The position numbers were made by a program, and so were the translations under genes. Under the pieces are notes generated by a model. It did not search any database and was not told the DNA's origin. It saw only the letters and a program-made list of their open reading frames with translations. 64,000 bases of DNA from Chloroflexota bacterium (GTDB lineage: Bacteria; Chloroflexota; Anaerolineae; Anaerolineales; UBA4823). The stretch is taken from the NCBI GenBank assembly GCA_029782365.1, contig JAKOUW010000228.1, forward strand, positions 1 to 64,000. The letters run 5' to 3'. The first letter of the stretch is position 1, and each line of letters begins with the position of its first letter. Shown here in pieces: positions 15,250 to 23,241 of this stretch.

Positions 15250-16616
15250 GCGGGCGCATAGCCTCCAATCACGAGCTGGATGGGGTCACTGCCATCGGCA
15301 TTGACCAGCCACAGTTCCGGTGGGTCGGTCAAGACATTTTGGTTAAATCGGACAAACGCGATCTGCCGTCCATCCGGGCTCCAGGCCATATCATAATAAT
15401 TATAGAACGGATCGTTGGATAATGCACGCGCTTCCCCGCCGGTGGCGTCCATCACCCACAATTGGCGCCCGGGTGTCCAGCGCTGGGGATCCAGGTATTT
15501 GCGGGCAAACGCCAGCCGCTTGCCATCCGGCGAAAAGACCGGCATCGCGTCTTCGATGTTGTTGGCATTGGTCAGATCATGGAAACTTCCCCCTGCGCTG
15601 GATGAATAGCTGAGCAAATGGCCGGAGGAGGTGGTGTCCAGCAGGTTTAAATTCTCTTCGAAATACTCGGCCGCCACGAAAACCTGCCCATCGGGTTGCC
15701 AGGCGCCGGGGTCGCCGAGTTGGTTTGCCACGCTGACGGGCTGTCCCTGACCGGGCGGGTAAAGCTGGTAGGCCTGGCGGGTCGCATTGTACAGCGCCAG
15801 CCAGCCAGTCTGAGACCAGGCCGGGTAGCGCGTGGTTTCCCCAGCCGGCGCCACAGACTGCGCCTGCCGGCTGGCCAGATCCAACACCCATACGGCCACC
15901 TCGGCGGCGCTGGCGTTCAAGCCAACCGGGGCGCGCTCGAAAGCCAGCCGGCTGCTGTCGGGTGAAACTTGAGGAGCGCGGCAGGTGGCAGCCGGGCAGT
16001 CAAACACCATTTCGGGTTTGATCGCCTGGCTGTCCTGCGCCTGGCGGCTGATGCGCATGATCTGGCTGCCACCATCGCCTGTATCGGCGGTGTAATAAAT
16101 CCACTGCCCATCTGCCGAAGGGTCGAAATCGCGTGCCCCCGCCCCTTGTGTTAGCTGCACTACCTGGCCGGTGGTGGGCGAGAGAGCGTACAGGTTGGCC
16201 AAACCGCTGGCAGGCCACAGGTAAGCCAGCATCAGCGGCCGAACCGTGAAGGTCCATTCATACGCCTGCAGTGATCCAAGTCCCGGCCAACTTTCTGTGC
16301 GCGCCCCTGGTGCAAGATGAATGGATATACGCTGCCCACTGCGCCAGGGCGTTTGCGGGGCAATCTGCGCCCGCCCGCCCTGCACCGTCACCTGCACCGC
16401 CACAGTCGGGGAGATTAACAGACGGCTGGCGATTGAGCCGCCATCCATCGCACGCGAAAACTCCACCACGAAGGGCTCAGCAGGCGCTGCCCCAGTTGAG
16501 CCGCTGGGCGGGGTGGTGGATAATACACGAGGCGAAGCTATCCAAAACAACAATCCCCCCAGGCAGATCAGCAGTATAACGATGGCAATCCAGGCAAACA
16601 TGCGGCGGCGCTGCAT
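15237..16616 (-). CDS. Membrane-anchored TolB-like beta-propeller protein
   Basis: The product is about 459 residues from the ATG at 16616; the frame is open further upstream. It has an N-terminal membrane anchor (MFAWIAIVILLICLGGLLFW). An Ig-like domain (Big_5 type) follows, beginning STTPPSGSTGAAPAEPFVV. A PD40/TolB-type propeller completes it, with repeats such as DFDPSADGQWIYYTAD, PVFSPDGKRLAFARK and AWSPDGRQIAFVRF. These repeats mark extracytoplasmic sensor or scaffold propellers with no known enzymatic activity. I chose the ATG at 16616 because TATAAT ends 6 nt before it. If that promoter is used, the transcript is essentially leaderless. Confidence 0.82.
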   Translation of the reverse strand: MQRRRMFAWIAIVILLICLGGLLFWIASPRVLSTTPPSGSTGAAPAEPFVVEFSRAMDGGSIASRLLISPTVAVQVTVQGGRAQIAPQTPWRSGQRISIHLAPGARTESWPGLGSLQAYEWTFTVRPLMLAYLWPASGLANLYALSPTTGQVVQLTQGAGARDFDPSADGQWIYYTADTGDGGSQIMRISRQAQDSQAIKPEMVFDCPAATCRAPQVSPDSSRLAFERAPVGLNASAAEVAVWVLDLASRQAQSVAPAGETTRYPAWSQTGWLALYNATRQAYQLYPPGQGQPVSVANQLGDPGAWQPDGQVFVAAEYFEENLNLLDTTSSGHLLSYSSSAGGSFHDLTNANNIEDAMPVFSPDGKRLAFARKYLDPQRWTPGRQLWVMDATGGEARALSNDPFYNYYDMAWSPDGRQIAFVRFNQNVLTDPPELWLVNADGSDPIQLVIGGYAPAWIP

Positions 16617-16622
16617 GCCCTT

Positions 16623-16640
16623 ATTATACTGTGTTAGAAT
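16623..16640. promoter_or_regulatory. Back-to-back -10 elements for the propeller and flippase-like genes
   Basis: On the reverse strand, TATAAT (16628-16623) lies 6 nt before the ATG at 16616. On the forward strand, TGTTAGAAT (16632-16640) is an extended -10 box that ends 7 nt before the ATG at 16648. The two genes are divergent and both would be made from nearly leaderless transcripts. Confidence 0.5.
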
Positions 16641-16647
16641 GATGGCC

Positions 16648-17670
16648 ATGAAACGATGGAAGTTTTGGCTCGGCGTGGCCATCAGTGTCTTTTTTCTGTA
16701 CATCGTAGTGCGCAAGTTAGAGTGGGCCGGTTTTGTCGAAGCGTTGAGAAACGCCAATTATTGGTGGTTGGTACCCGGAATTGCCGTGTATTTTGTGGGT
16801 GTGTGGGCGCGCGCCTGGCGCTGGCACTACTTGCTGCGCCCGGTCAAATCGATCTCCACGCGCACCATGTTCCCGATCGTGACCATAGGTTACATGGGCA
16901 ACAATATCTACCCGGCACGGGCTGGAGAAGTCCTGCGGGCAGTCATTCTCAAACGACGCGAAGGTGTGCCGATTTCTGCCTCCCTGGCGACCATCATCGT
17001 GGAAAGAATATTTGATGGCGTGGTCATGTTGGCGTTTGTGTTTATCAACCTGGCGGAACTTTCTCACCTCACCAATGTTTCCGTCGCGGTTGGGACATGG
17101 AAGTTTGGCATTCAAGATCTGGCGGTTTGGGGCAGCCTGGCGTTTTTTGGTGCTCTGTTGGTTTTCTTGCTGGCTGCCATGTTCCCCAAGGTCACGGAAA
17201 AGCTGGTGACTCAGCTCACGGGGCGCTTCGTCCCGGCCCGTTTTCGTGAACAGGTCCTGGGCGTTTCTCTGCGCTTCCTGGGCGGTTTAGAATCTTTGCG
17301 TTCGCCGCTGGATGCGCTCATGGTCTTCGTCACCTCCCTCGTGATCTGGCTGCTGGAGACGGCGAAGTACTGGTTTGTCATGCACGCGTTCCCCTTCAAC
17401 ATCAGTTTCTTCGGCTTGATGCTGATGAACGGCGTGGTCAACCTGGCGACCACCCTGCCGGCTGCTCCCGGGTATGTTGGCACCTTTGATGCGCCGGGCA
17501 TTGCCGTTTTGGAGGGCTACAATGTGCCCAACGGCATCGCCACCGGCTACACAATCGTGCTGCACGTGGCGCTGTGGCTGCCGATCACTCTGTTGGGCGC
17601 GTATTATCTGGCGCGTGAGGGCCTCAAGTGGGATGACTCGCTGCGCGCCGAGACAGTCAGCCAGCCGTAA
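16648..17670 (+). CDS. Flippase-like multi-pass membrane protein (UPF0104/LPG synthase TM family)
   Basis: This protein of about 340 residues has about eight hydrophobic segments. Family features include NNIYPARAGEVLRAVIL, the IIVERIFDGVVML loop and the late TLPAAPGYVGTFDA motif, all typical of the lysylphosphatidylglycerol synthase transmembrane (UPF0104) family. Members lack the synthase domain and are suspected lipid or glycolipid transport proteins. ATGs at 16639, 16642 and 16648 are all possible starts; I took the last because it matches the -10 spacing. Stand-alone UPF0104 genes often lie beside glycosyltransferase or lipid genes. Here an FAD oxidoreductase follows 23 bp downstream. Confidence 0.85.
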   Translation: MKRWKFWLGVAISVFFLYIVVRKLEWAGFVEALRNANYWWLVPGIAVYFVGVWARAWRWHYLLRPVKSISTRTMFPIVTIGYMGNNIYPARAGEVLRAVILKRREGVPISASLATIIVERIFDGVVMLAFVFINLAELSHLTNVSVAVGTWKFGIQDLAVWGSLAFFGALLVFLLAAMFPKVTEKLVTQLTGRFVPARFREQVLGVSLRFLGGLESLRSPLDALMVFVTSLVIWLLETAKYWFVMHAFPFNISFFGLMLMNGVVNLATTLPAAPGYVGTFDAPGIAVLEGYNVPNGIATGYTIVLHVALWLPITLLGAYYLAREGLKWDDSLRAETVSQP

Positions 17671-17693
17671 CCGGCGCTGTTCAGGATTTCGAG

Positions 17694-19010
17694 ATGCAAG
17701 AATCGCAAAAAACTGCTGCAATTGTCGGCGCTGGCATCGGCGGCATGGCTGCCGCCTTTGACCTGGTGCGCCAGGGCTGGAAAGTGGATATCTACGAAGC
17801 CGCCGACTATGTCGGCGGACTGGCTTCGGGTTTCAAAGAACCTCACTGGGATTGGAGCGTCGAAAAGTTTTATCACCATTGGTTCGCCAGCGACCGGCAC
17901 ATGCTCGGTCTGATCGATGAGCTGGGCTGGCGGCAGGATGTGCTTTTCCCCCGCCCCCTGACTGTGATGTACGATAAAGGAAAATTTTACCCATTCGATT
18001 CCATCCTCAACGCTATTCTGTTTCCAGGGCTGGGTTGGGGCGTTCACAAGGCGCGCTTCGGCCTGATCGGGCTGTACTTGCGCCTGAGCAATAACTGGCA
18101 GGCGCTGGAGAAATACACCGTGGACGAATGGATGCGCCGCTGGGCGGGCAGCCATACCTACGAACTGATGTGGCAGCCGATGATGATCGGCAAGTTCGGC
18201 GAAAAATACGCCCGCCAGGTCAACATGGCCTGGATGTGGGCGCGGCTCAAATCGCGCACCACCCGCCTGGGCACATTCAAAGGCGGCTTCCAGGCATTCT
18301 CCGACCGTTTTGCCGAACACCTGCGCGGCCTGGGTGTGAACATCCAGTTGTCCACGCCGATCGAGCGCCTGGCGCCAGCTTCGAACGGACAGGCTGGCGA
18401 GATCCGGGTGCAGACCGCCCAGGGCGCAAAGGACTATGCTCGCTGCCTGGTGACCAGCTCACCAGCGCAAATGGCCCGCCTGGCCCCAGACCTGCCTGCC
18501 GGCTATCTGCAGGGATTGTTGGGCCTGCAAAACATGGGCGCGGTGGTCATGGTGCTGGCGTTGAAACAGCCTCTCTCCACCCAGGGGTACTACTGGTACA
18601 ACCTGCCCAAATCCGCCGGTTTTCCCTTCCTGGCACTGGTGGAACACACCAATTTTCTGTCACCCGATTACTTCGGCGGCGACCACATAATCTATATTGG
18701 CGATTACCTGGAGACCACACACGAGAACTTCCGTCTCAGCCAGGACGAGCTTCTACAGCGCTTTTTGCCCTCCCTGACTCGCTTTAACCCGGCTTTTCAA
18801 ACCAATTGGCTGCGGAAATCCTGGTTGTTCCGCACCAGTTACGCCCAACCCATCCCCCTGGTCAACCATTCGCGCAACATACCGCCCATCGAAACGCCCA
18901 TACCTGGTTTGTACTTTGCCAGCATGAGCCAGGTGTATCCCTGGGACCGCGGCACGAATTTTGCCGTGGAGATTGGCCGGCGCGCCGCGCGCCTGATACA
19001 TGGATCTTGA
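17694..19010 (+). CDS. NAD(P)/FAD-dependent oxidoreductase, amine-oxidase/desaturase-like
   Basis: This 438-residue flavoprotein has an N-terminal dinucleotide-binding motif (VGAGIGGMAAAFDLVRQG), followed by the YEAADYVGGLASG motif. A C-terminal FAD segment reads PGLYFASMSQVYPWDRGTN. The fold is that of the phytoene desaturase/amine oxidase/UDP-galactopyranose mutase superfamily. The substrate is unknown. Membership next to a flippase-like gene suggests lipid, isoprenoid or glycolipid chemistry, which is inference only. Its 3' end overlaps the methyltransferase gene by 11 bp. Confidence 0.85.
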   Translation: MQESQKTAAIVGAGIGGMAAAFDLVRQGWKVDIYEAADYVGGLASGFKEPHWDWSVEKFYHHWFASDRHMLGLIDELGWRQDVLFPRPLTVMYDKGKFYPFDSILNAILFPGLGWGVHKARFGLIGLYLRLSNNWQALEKYTVDEWMRRWAGSHTYELMWQPMMIGKFGEKYARQVNMAWMWARLKSRTTRLGTFKGGFQAFSDRFAEHLRGLGVNIQLSTPIERLAPASNGQAGEIRVQTAQGAKDYARCLVTSSPAQMARLAPDLPAGYLQGLLGLQNMGAVVMVLALKQPLSTQGYYWYNLPKSAGFPFLALVEHTNFLSPDYFGGDHIIYIGDYLETTHENFRLSQDELLQRFLPSLTRFNPAFQTNWLRKSWLFRTSYAQPIPLVNHSRNIPPIETPIPGLYFASMSQVYPWDRGTNFAVEIGRRAARLIHGS

Positions 19011-20202
19011 CAGCTTCGCCGCCCTGCTCACCCCGCAGGGCCAACAGGCGCTGCAGACAGCTATCGACCTGCAGCCGCGCGAGGAACACTTTCTAAGTCA
19101 TTTCCAATCCCTCAGCCGCCATTATGCTTCGGGGTTGGCACGCGCCGCCCTGGAAACGGCTATCCTGCGCAGAGAGGCAGCCGCCAAGTTTCCCTTCGCG
19201 GACCGGCTTTACTTCACTCGCGAGAGCCTGGAACAATCTTCCGCCTTTCCGATCGCTGTGTACCGCGCTGTCCGCTTCCGCGGTTTCGACCGCCTGTTTG
19301 ACCTGGGCTGCTCGATCGGCGGCGACAGTTTTGCCCTGGCGGCGGTTGCGCCGCTCACCGCCCTCGATTTAGACCCCCTGCGCCTGGCGCTGGCGCGCAC
19401 CAACTTGCAGGCACTGGACCTGGCAAGCCAGACCTGCCTGGTGCAGGCTGACCTGCTCAATCCCCTGCCTTTTCGCAGCCTCCCTGGGCGGCAAGCCGGT
19501 TTGTTCTTTGACCCCGCGCGCCGCACACAGGGCAGGCGTATCCACCACGTCCACAATTACCAGCCTCCTTTGGAAACTGTCCTTGGCTGGCTGGAGCAGT
19601 TTCCGGCTGCCGGCATCAAGCTCTCGCCGGGGGTGGATCTGGTCGAGCTGGCGCCTTATCCGGCCGAGGTTGAATTTATCTCACTGGGCGGCGAATTGAA
19701 AGAAGCTGTTTTATGGTTTGGCCCGCTGCGCAGCGCCTCCACCCGCGCCACCCTGCTGCCGGGCGGCTACACCCTGGCCGGCCCGCCGGCTCCTGCCCTG
19801 CCTTTAAGCACACCGCTGGCATACTTGTACGAACCTGACCCCGCTGTGCTGCGCGCCGGCCTGGTCAGCAGCCTGGGCGCTTCACTGAACGCCTGCCAGC
19901 TTGACCCGGACATAGCCTACCTGACGGCCGCCGTCTTCACACCCACACCTTTCGCCCGCGGCTGGCCGCTGGGGGACTGGTTCCCGTTTCAACTCAAACG
20001 CCTGCGCGCTTACCTGCGCGAGCGAGGCGTCGGCCAATTGGTGGTGAAGAAGCGGGGCTCGGCGCTTGAGCCGCAGGATTTGATCCACTCTTTGCGCCTG
20101 CAGGGCACCAACCAGGCAACGATTTTTTTGACTCAATGCGATGGCCAGCCGATTGTTTTGGTAGCTGGCACTGAACTGCCGCGCTTCCAGCCGGATGTTT
20201 AA
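19000..20202 (+). CDS. Class I SAM-dependent methyltransferase with THUMP-like C-terminus
   Basis: The product has 400 residues. A Rossmann methyltransferase core lies at about 95-250, with FDLGCSIGGDSFAL (SAM-binding glycine loop), LTALDLDPLRLALA and LFFDPARRTQGRRIHHV. The C-terminal 80 residues resemble the THUMP-like domain of this family (LRAYLRERGVGQLVVKKRG). Such proteins are generally annotated as putative RNA or small-molecule methyltransferases, and I know of no proven substrate. The gene starts inside the end of the preceding oxidoreductase gene and converges with the phosphoribosyltransferase gene, with 4 bp of overlap. Confidence 0.82.
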   Translation: MDLDSFAALLTPQGQQALQTAIDLQPREEHFLSHFQSLSRHYASGLARAALETAILRREAAAKFPFADRLYFTRESLEQSSAFPIAVYRAVRFRGFDRLFDLGCSIGGDSFALAAVAPLTALDLDPLRLALARTNLQALDLASQTCLVQADLLNPLPFRSLPGRQAGLFFDPARRTQGRRIHHVHNYQPPLETVLGWLEQFPAAGIKLSPGVDLVELAPYPAEVEFISLGGELKEAVLWFGPLRSASTRATLLPGGYTLAGPPAPALPLSTPLAYLYEPDPAVLRAGLVSSLGASLNACQLDPDIAYLTAAVFTPTPFARGWPLGDWFPFQLKRLRAYLRERGVGQLVVKKRGSALEPQDLIHSLRLQGTNQATIFLTQCDGQPIVLVAGTELPRFQPDV

Positions 20203-20750
20203 TCCTTGAATAAAGGCAGATTCCCCAGGGCGATGATACCCGACCAGTCATTGTCGCCTTCCGTGAATACGGCCAGGGTGGCGACAATTTCGGCCCCGGC
20301 TTTTTCCATCAACTGCTGCATGCCCTGCAGGGTGGAGCCCGTGCTGATCACATCGTCCATCAATGCCACTTTGCGACCTTTGAGCATGTTGTGGTCTTTT
20401 TCATCCAGGTAAAGCATCTGGGGGTGCCCTGTGGTGATCGAAAGCGTTTCGCTGGTGAGCGCCACACCCATATAGGGCTTGTACGCCTTGCGCAGGATGA
20501 CATACGGTTTTTTCGTCACAACCGACATAGCATGCGCCAGGGGTATGCTCTTGGCTTCAGCGGTGACCAGGATATCAAAATCCGTCCCATCCAGTTTCTT
20601 CGCCAGGGCGACGGCGCAGGCTTCAACCAGCTCAGTGTCTCCCAGCAAATTGAGCACCGCGATGCTCAAATGCGGCGCGATCGAGAACAAGGGCAGCTCA
20701 CGCTGCAGACCGGCAATATTGACAGAATAGGTAGGTCGAACTGGGGTCAT
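20199..20750 (-). CDS. Phosphoribosyltransferase, adenine/xanthine type
   Basis: This 183-residue type I phosphoribosyltransferase has the PRPP-binding loop VALMDDVISTGSTLQG at about 118-133. A ribose-binding segment, FDILVTAEAKSIPLAHAMS, lies earlier. The overall layout is that of adenine or xanthine phosphoribosyltransferases, which make nucleotides from free purine bases. The base specificity cannot be read from sequence by eye. I chose the ATG at 20750 because AAGGAG lies upstream at a good distance; the nine extra codons in the open frame have no such site. A TATAAT lies 35 nt further up. Confidence 0.88.
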   Translation of the reverse strand: MTPVRPTYSVNIAGLQRELPLFSIAPHLSIAVLNLLGDTELVEACAVALAKKLDGTDFDILVTAEAKSIPLAHAMSVVTKKPYVILRKAYKPYMGVALTSETLSITTGHPQMLYLDEKDHNMLKGRKVALMDDVISTGSTLQGMQQLMEKAGAEIVATLAVFTEGDNDWSGIIALGNLPLFKD

Positions 20751-20785
20751 AAAACAGTCTCCTTGCAGGGGTATCAAACGGAAGA

Positions 20786-20826
20786 ATTATACCCCTCCTT
20801 CAGAATAATCCATATTCTGCTATAAT
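20786..20826. promoter_or_regulatory. Divergent promoters: phosphoribosyltransferase and zinc-ribbon/ATPase cluster
   Basis: The reverse strand has GGGTATAAT (box at 20791-20786), giving a leader of about 30 nt for the phosphoribosyltransferase. The forward strand has TGCTATAAT (TG at 20818, box 20821-20826), an extended -10. It ends 8 nt before the ATG at 20835 and leaves almost no leader. The forward one is the only evident promoter for the five-gene cluster that follows. Confidence 0.6.
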
Positions 20827-20834
20827 TTCAAAAG

Positions 20835-21641
20835 ATGGATACGCCAGGTCAATCGACTCCTTCGATCAACTGCACGCAATGCGGCGGAGAGCTGCACCCC
20901 GATGAAGACCAGATTTTTCTGACCTGCCCTTACTGCGGGTCGACGGTCTTCCTGGATAAGTCACAGGTGGTGTTCCACTGGTCGCTGGCCGCCACATTAA
21001 ACGACAATGATGCGCGCGGCGCTCTGGCGCGCTGGATGTCTGGCAACCAGACAGTCAAAGACCTGGACAAAAAGGCCACCCTGGCGGGCAAATCGTTTGA
21101 ATATTTTCCCGTCTGGTATTTTAAGCGGCGCCAGGGTACGAATGAAACCATCATTTTGCAGCCGGCCGCCGCCACCAGCGTCAGCGAACTGCAGCGGTTG
21201 CCGCTGGCCGCGGGCGATCTGGAAAAATACAACCCCTCGTTGGACAGCCAGGCGCGCCCACCCAGCGTGCCTCTGGAGACCGCCATTCAATGGCTGAGCC
21301 AGCGCCAGGTGCCCTCGGGTGAAATCGTTGAGCGCGCCCTGGTGCATATCCCGTTGTACACCTTCAAATACGGCTACCAGGGTAAAACCTACACTGCCGT
21401 GGTGGATGGCGCCAGCGGGCAGGTCTTCGCCAATATTTTCCCTGCCAAGGCGGAGGCGCCGTATGCCCTGATCGCCCTGCTGACAGCGGTTATTTTCTTG
21501 TGTCTTGCTTCGGCACCGGTCATTGGTGCCATGACAAACGGGGCAGGATTTGCAATAGGGGCTGGCATTTTGCTTATCGGCGGGCTGATCGCGGCACCCA
21601 TCTTAATTGGGTTGGCCGCCTGGATTGCGAGCAAGGTATGA
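20835..21641 (+). CDS. Zinc-ribbon membrane protein, cluster component 1
   Basis: The product has 268 residues. An N-terminal zinc ribbon (CTQCGGEL ... TCPYCGS) is followed by a soluble middle that contains FEYFPVWYFKR. A second soluble module, IPLYTFKYGYQGKTYTAVV with DGASGQV, comes next. Two hydrophobic helices close the protein (about 217-237 and 243-264). The domain with the two soluble modules recurs in the next gene, so the two are probably paralogous. The family is not one I recognise. The topology suggests a cytoplasmic sensor or adaptor part tethered at the C-terminus. It is the first gene of the five-gene unit and has no Shine-Dalgarno site. I infer that it works with the ATPase downstream. 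Confidence 0.78.
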   Translation: MDTPGQSTPSINCTQCGGELHPDEDQIFLTCPYCGSTVFLDKSQVVFHWSLAATLNDNDARGALARWMSGNQTVKDLDKKATLAGKSFEYFPVWYFKRRQGTNETIILQPAAATSVSELQRLPLAAGDLEKYNPSLDSQARPPSVPLETAIQWLSQRQVPSGEIVERALVHIPLYTFKYGYQGKTYTAVVDGASGQVFANIFPAKAEAPYALIALLTAVIFLCLASAPVIGAMTNGAGFAIGAGILLIGGLIAAPILIGLAAWIASKV

Positions 21642-22684
21642 GCGCCCAACAAGCCGTTCAAGGCCTGGCGTGCCCGCGCTGCGGGGGTATGGTGCCCATT
21701 CCAGAAGGTCAGGTGATCGTCAACTGCCCGTTCTGCGACCTGCGCTCGCTGGTGCGCGGCGAACGCGGCGTGCAGCGTTACCAGGTGCCGCAAAAAATTA
21801 ACCGCGACCAGGCTGTCCAGGCGGTGCACAAATTCTTAACCGGCAGCCTGGCTATCGCCCGCGACGCCGCCAGCATCAGTAAGATCGATGATATTTTCCT
21901 GGTGCACCTGCCTTTCTGGTCGCACCGCGCCCGGGTTTTGGGCTGGGTTTTCGGCGAGAAACGCGTCAGCAGCGGCAAAAGCTCGCACTACGAGCCGCGC
22001 GAAAAGACCTCCGCCCAGGATATGCTGTGGGATGGCGCGGCCTGCGATGTCAGCGAATTTGGCGTGGGGCGAGTGGACCTGGCTGGCAAGCCGCTGGAGC
22101 CGTTCAAGCCGGATGCCCTGCATGCCACCGGCATGGTTTTCGAACCGGTCAGCTCGGCCAGCGATGCCCGCTCGGCAGCGGAAGCCTATTTTATCCAGAA
22201 TGTGCAAAACGCTGCCGATTTGTCTCGCATCTCGCAAATTTTTGTGCGCTTCGCCAGTTGGCTCAACAGTCTCGTGTATTATCCGCTGTGGGTGCTGCGC
22301 TACAGCTATCACGGACGTTCGTTCCAGGTTGTGGTGGATGGTTTTTCGGGCCAGGTGTTGTACGGCAAAGCGCCCAGCAGCACCATGTTTCGCGCAGCCC
22401 GCCTTGTGTTGGGCATCGCGGCTGGAGCGCTGATCTCCATTGATGGGTCTGCCCTGGCGTTTTACCTGGGGGCAGAGTCTAGCAGCAAAGACAGTGGTGG
22501 GATCTTCCTGGTCGGCCTGGCCGCGCTGGTCGGCGGCTTTGCCATGATGTTTTCATCCTACCGCGCCTACCGTTTTGGCGAGCACTACGAATTTCGCTTG
22601 AACGCGCCCAAAGAAGACACCTTCGCCTCAGTTAAAAGCACATTTTCGAAAGTGGAGAACCTTACATCGTGGCTGAATCAGTGA
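21638..22684 (+). CDS. Zinc-ribbon membrane protein, cluster component 2
   Basis: The product has 348 residues and the same order as component 1. A zinc ribbon (CPRCGGMV ... NCPFCDL) is followed by an aromatic-rich segment (IFLVHLPFWSHRARVLGWVF) and the module YPLWVLRYSYHGRSFQVVV with DGFSGQVLYG. A hydrophobic pair closes it (about 250-305). The Y/F-x-Y-x-G-x-x-[YF]-x-x-VVDG-x-SGQV pattern shared with component 1 resembles a PepSY-like repeat. The start overlaps the previous stop as ATGA, so the two are translationally coupled. The function is not known. An acidic and lysine-rich C-terminal tail follows the membrane part. Confidence 0.78.
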   Translation: MSAQQAVQGLACPRCGGMVPIPEGQVIVNCPFCDLRSLVRGERGVQRYQVPQKINRDQAVQAVHKFLTGSLAIARDAASISKIDDIFLVHLPFWSHRARVLGWVFGEKRVSSGKSSHYEPREKTSAQDMLWDGAACDVSEFGVGRVDLAGKPLEPFKPDALHATGMVFEPVSSASDARSAAEAYFIQNVQNAADLSRISQIFVRFASWLNSLVYYPLWVLRYSYHGRSFQVVVDGFSGQVLYGKAPSSTMFRAARLVLGIAAGALISIDGSALAFYLGAESSSKDSGGIFLVGLAALVGGFAMMFSSYRAYRFGEHYEFRLNAPKEDTFASVKSTFSKVENLTSWLNQ

Positions 22685-23211
22685 GCCTGGTGCCCTTATT
22701 CTGCACGCAGTGCAAGGCCCCGGTGCCGGCGCAGGCAGGTGAGATTGCCTGGGTCTGCCAGCAGTGTCAGCAGGGACTGCTGTTGGACGAAGACAAGGGA
22801 TTGCTGCCTTACACGCTCTATTTCCATGCCGCAATCCAACCCGGCTCTGTTGGCCTGCCGTATTGGATTGCGTCGGGCGCTGTGCGCCTGAATCGTAAAA
22901 TATACGGATTTGGCAGCAGCGAAAATGAGGCTGCCCGTCTGTGGGCGGAGCCGCGCCTCTTTTTCGTGCCCGCCTATACATGCCCATTGGACAAGATGCT
23001 CCAAATTGCGCCGCGCATGCTCCTCCAGCCGCCTAAGCTTCAAGCCGGACCGCTGGCCCGGTTTGCTCCGGTTACCCTTTCCATGGCCGATATCCAGCCG
23101 CTGACAGAATTCATTGTCATGGGCATTGAAGCCGGGCGCAAGGATAAGTTAAAAGAGTTGAATTTATCGGTGACCCTGGGCGCGCCGCAGTTATGGGTTC
23201 TGCCAGCCTGA
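22669..23211 (+). CDS. Zinc-ribbon protein, cluster component 3 (no membrane segment)
   Basis: This 180-residue protein begins with a zinc ribbon (FCTQCKAPV ... WVCQQCQQG) and then has the same aromatic element as its neighbours (RLFFVPAYTCPLDKML). It lacks the membrane pair, so it is a shorter, soluble relative of components 1 and 2. The GTG start at 22669 lies 16 bp inside the previous gene. No function can be assigned. It is followed 30 bp later by the ATPase. Confidence 0.7.
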   Translation: MAESVSLVPLFCTQCKAPVPAQAGEIAWVCQQCQQGLLLDEDKGLLPYTLYFHAAIQPGSVGLPYWIASGAVRLNRKIYGFGSSENEAARLWAEPRLFFVPAYTCPLDKMLQIAPRMLLQPPKLQAGPLARFAPVTLSMADIQPLTEFIVMGIEAGRKDKLKELNLSVTLGAPQLWVLPA

Positions 23212-23241
23212 CCTGCCCAGTCATACAAAGGATGGTGGCCA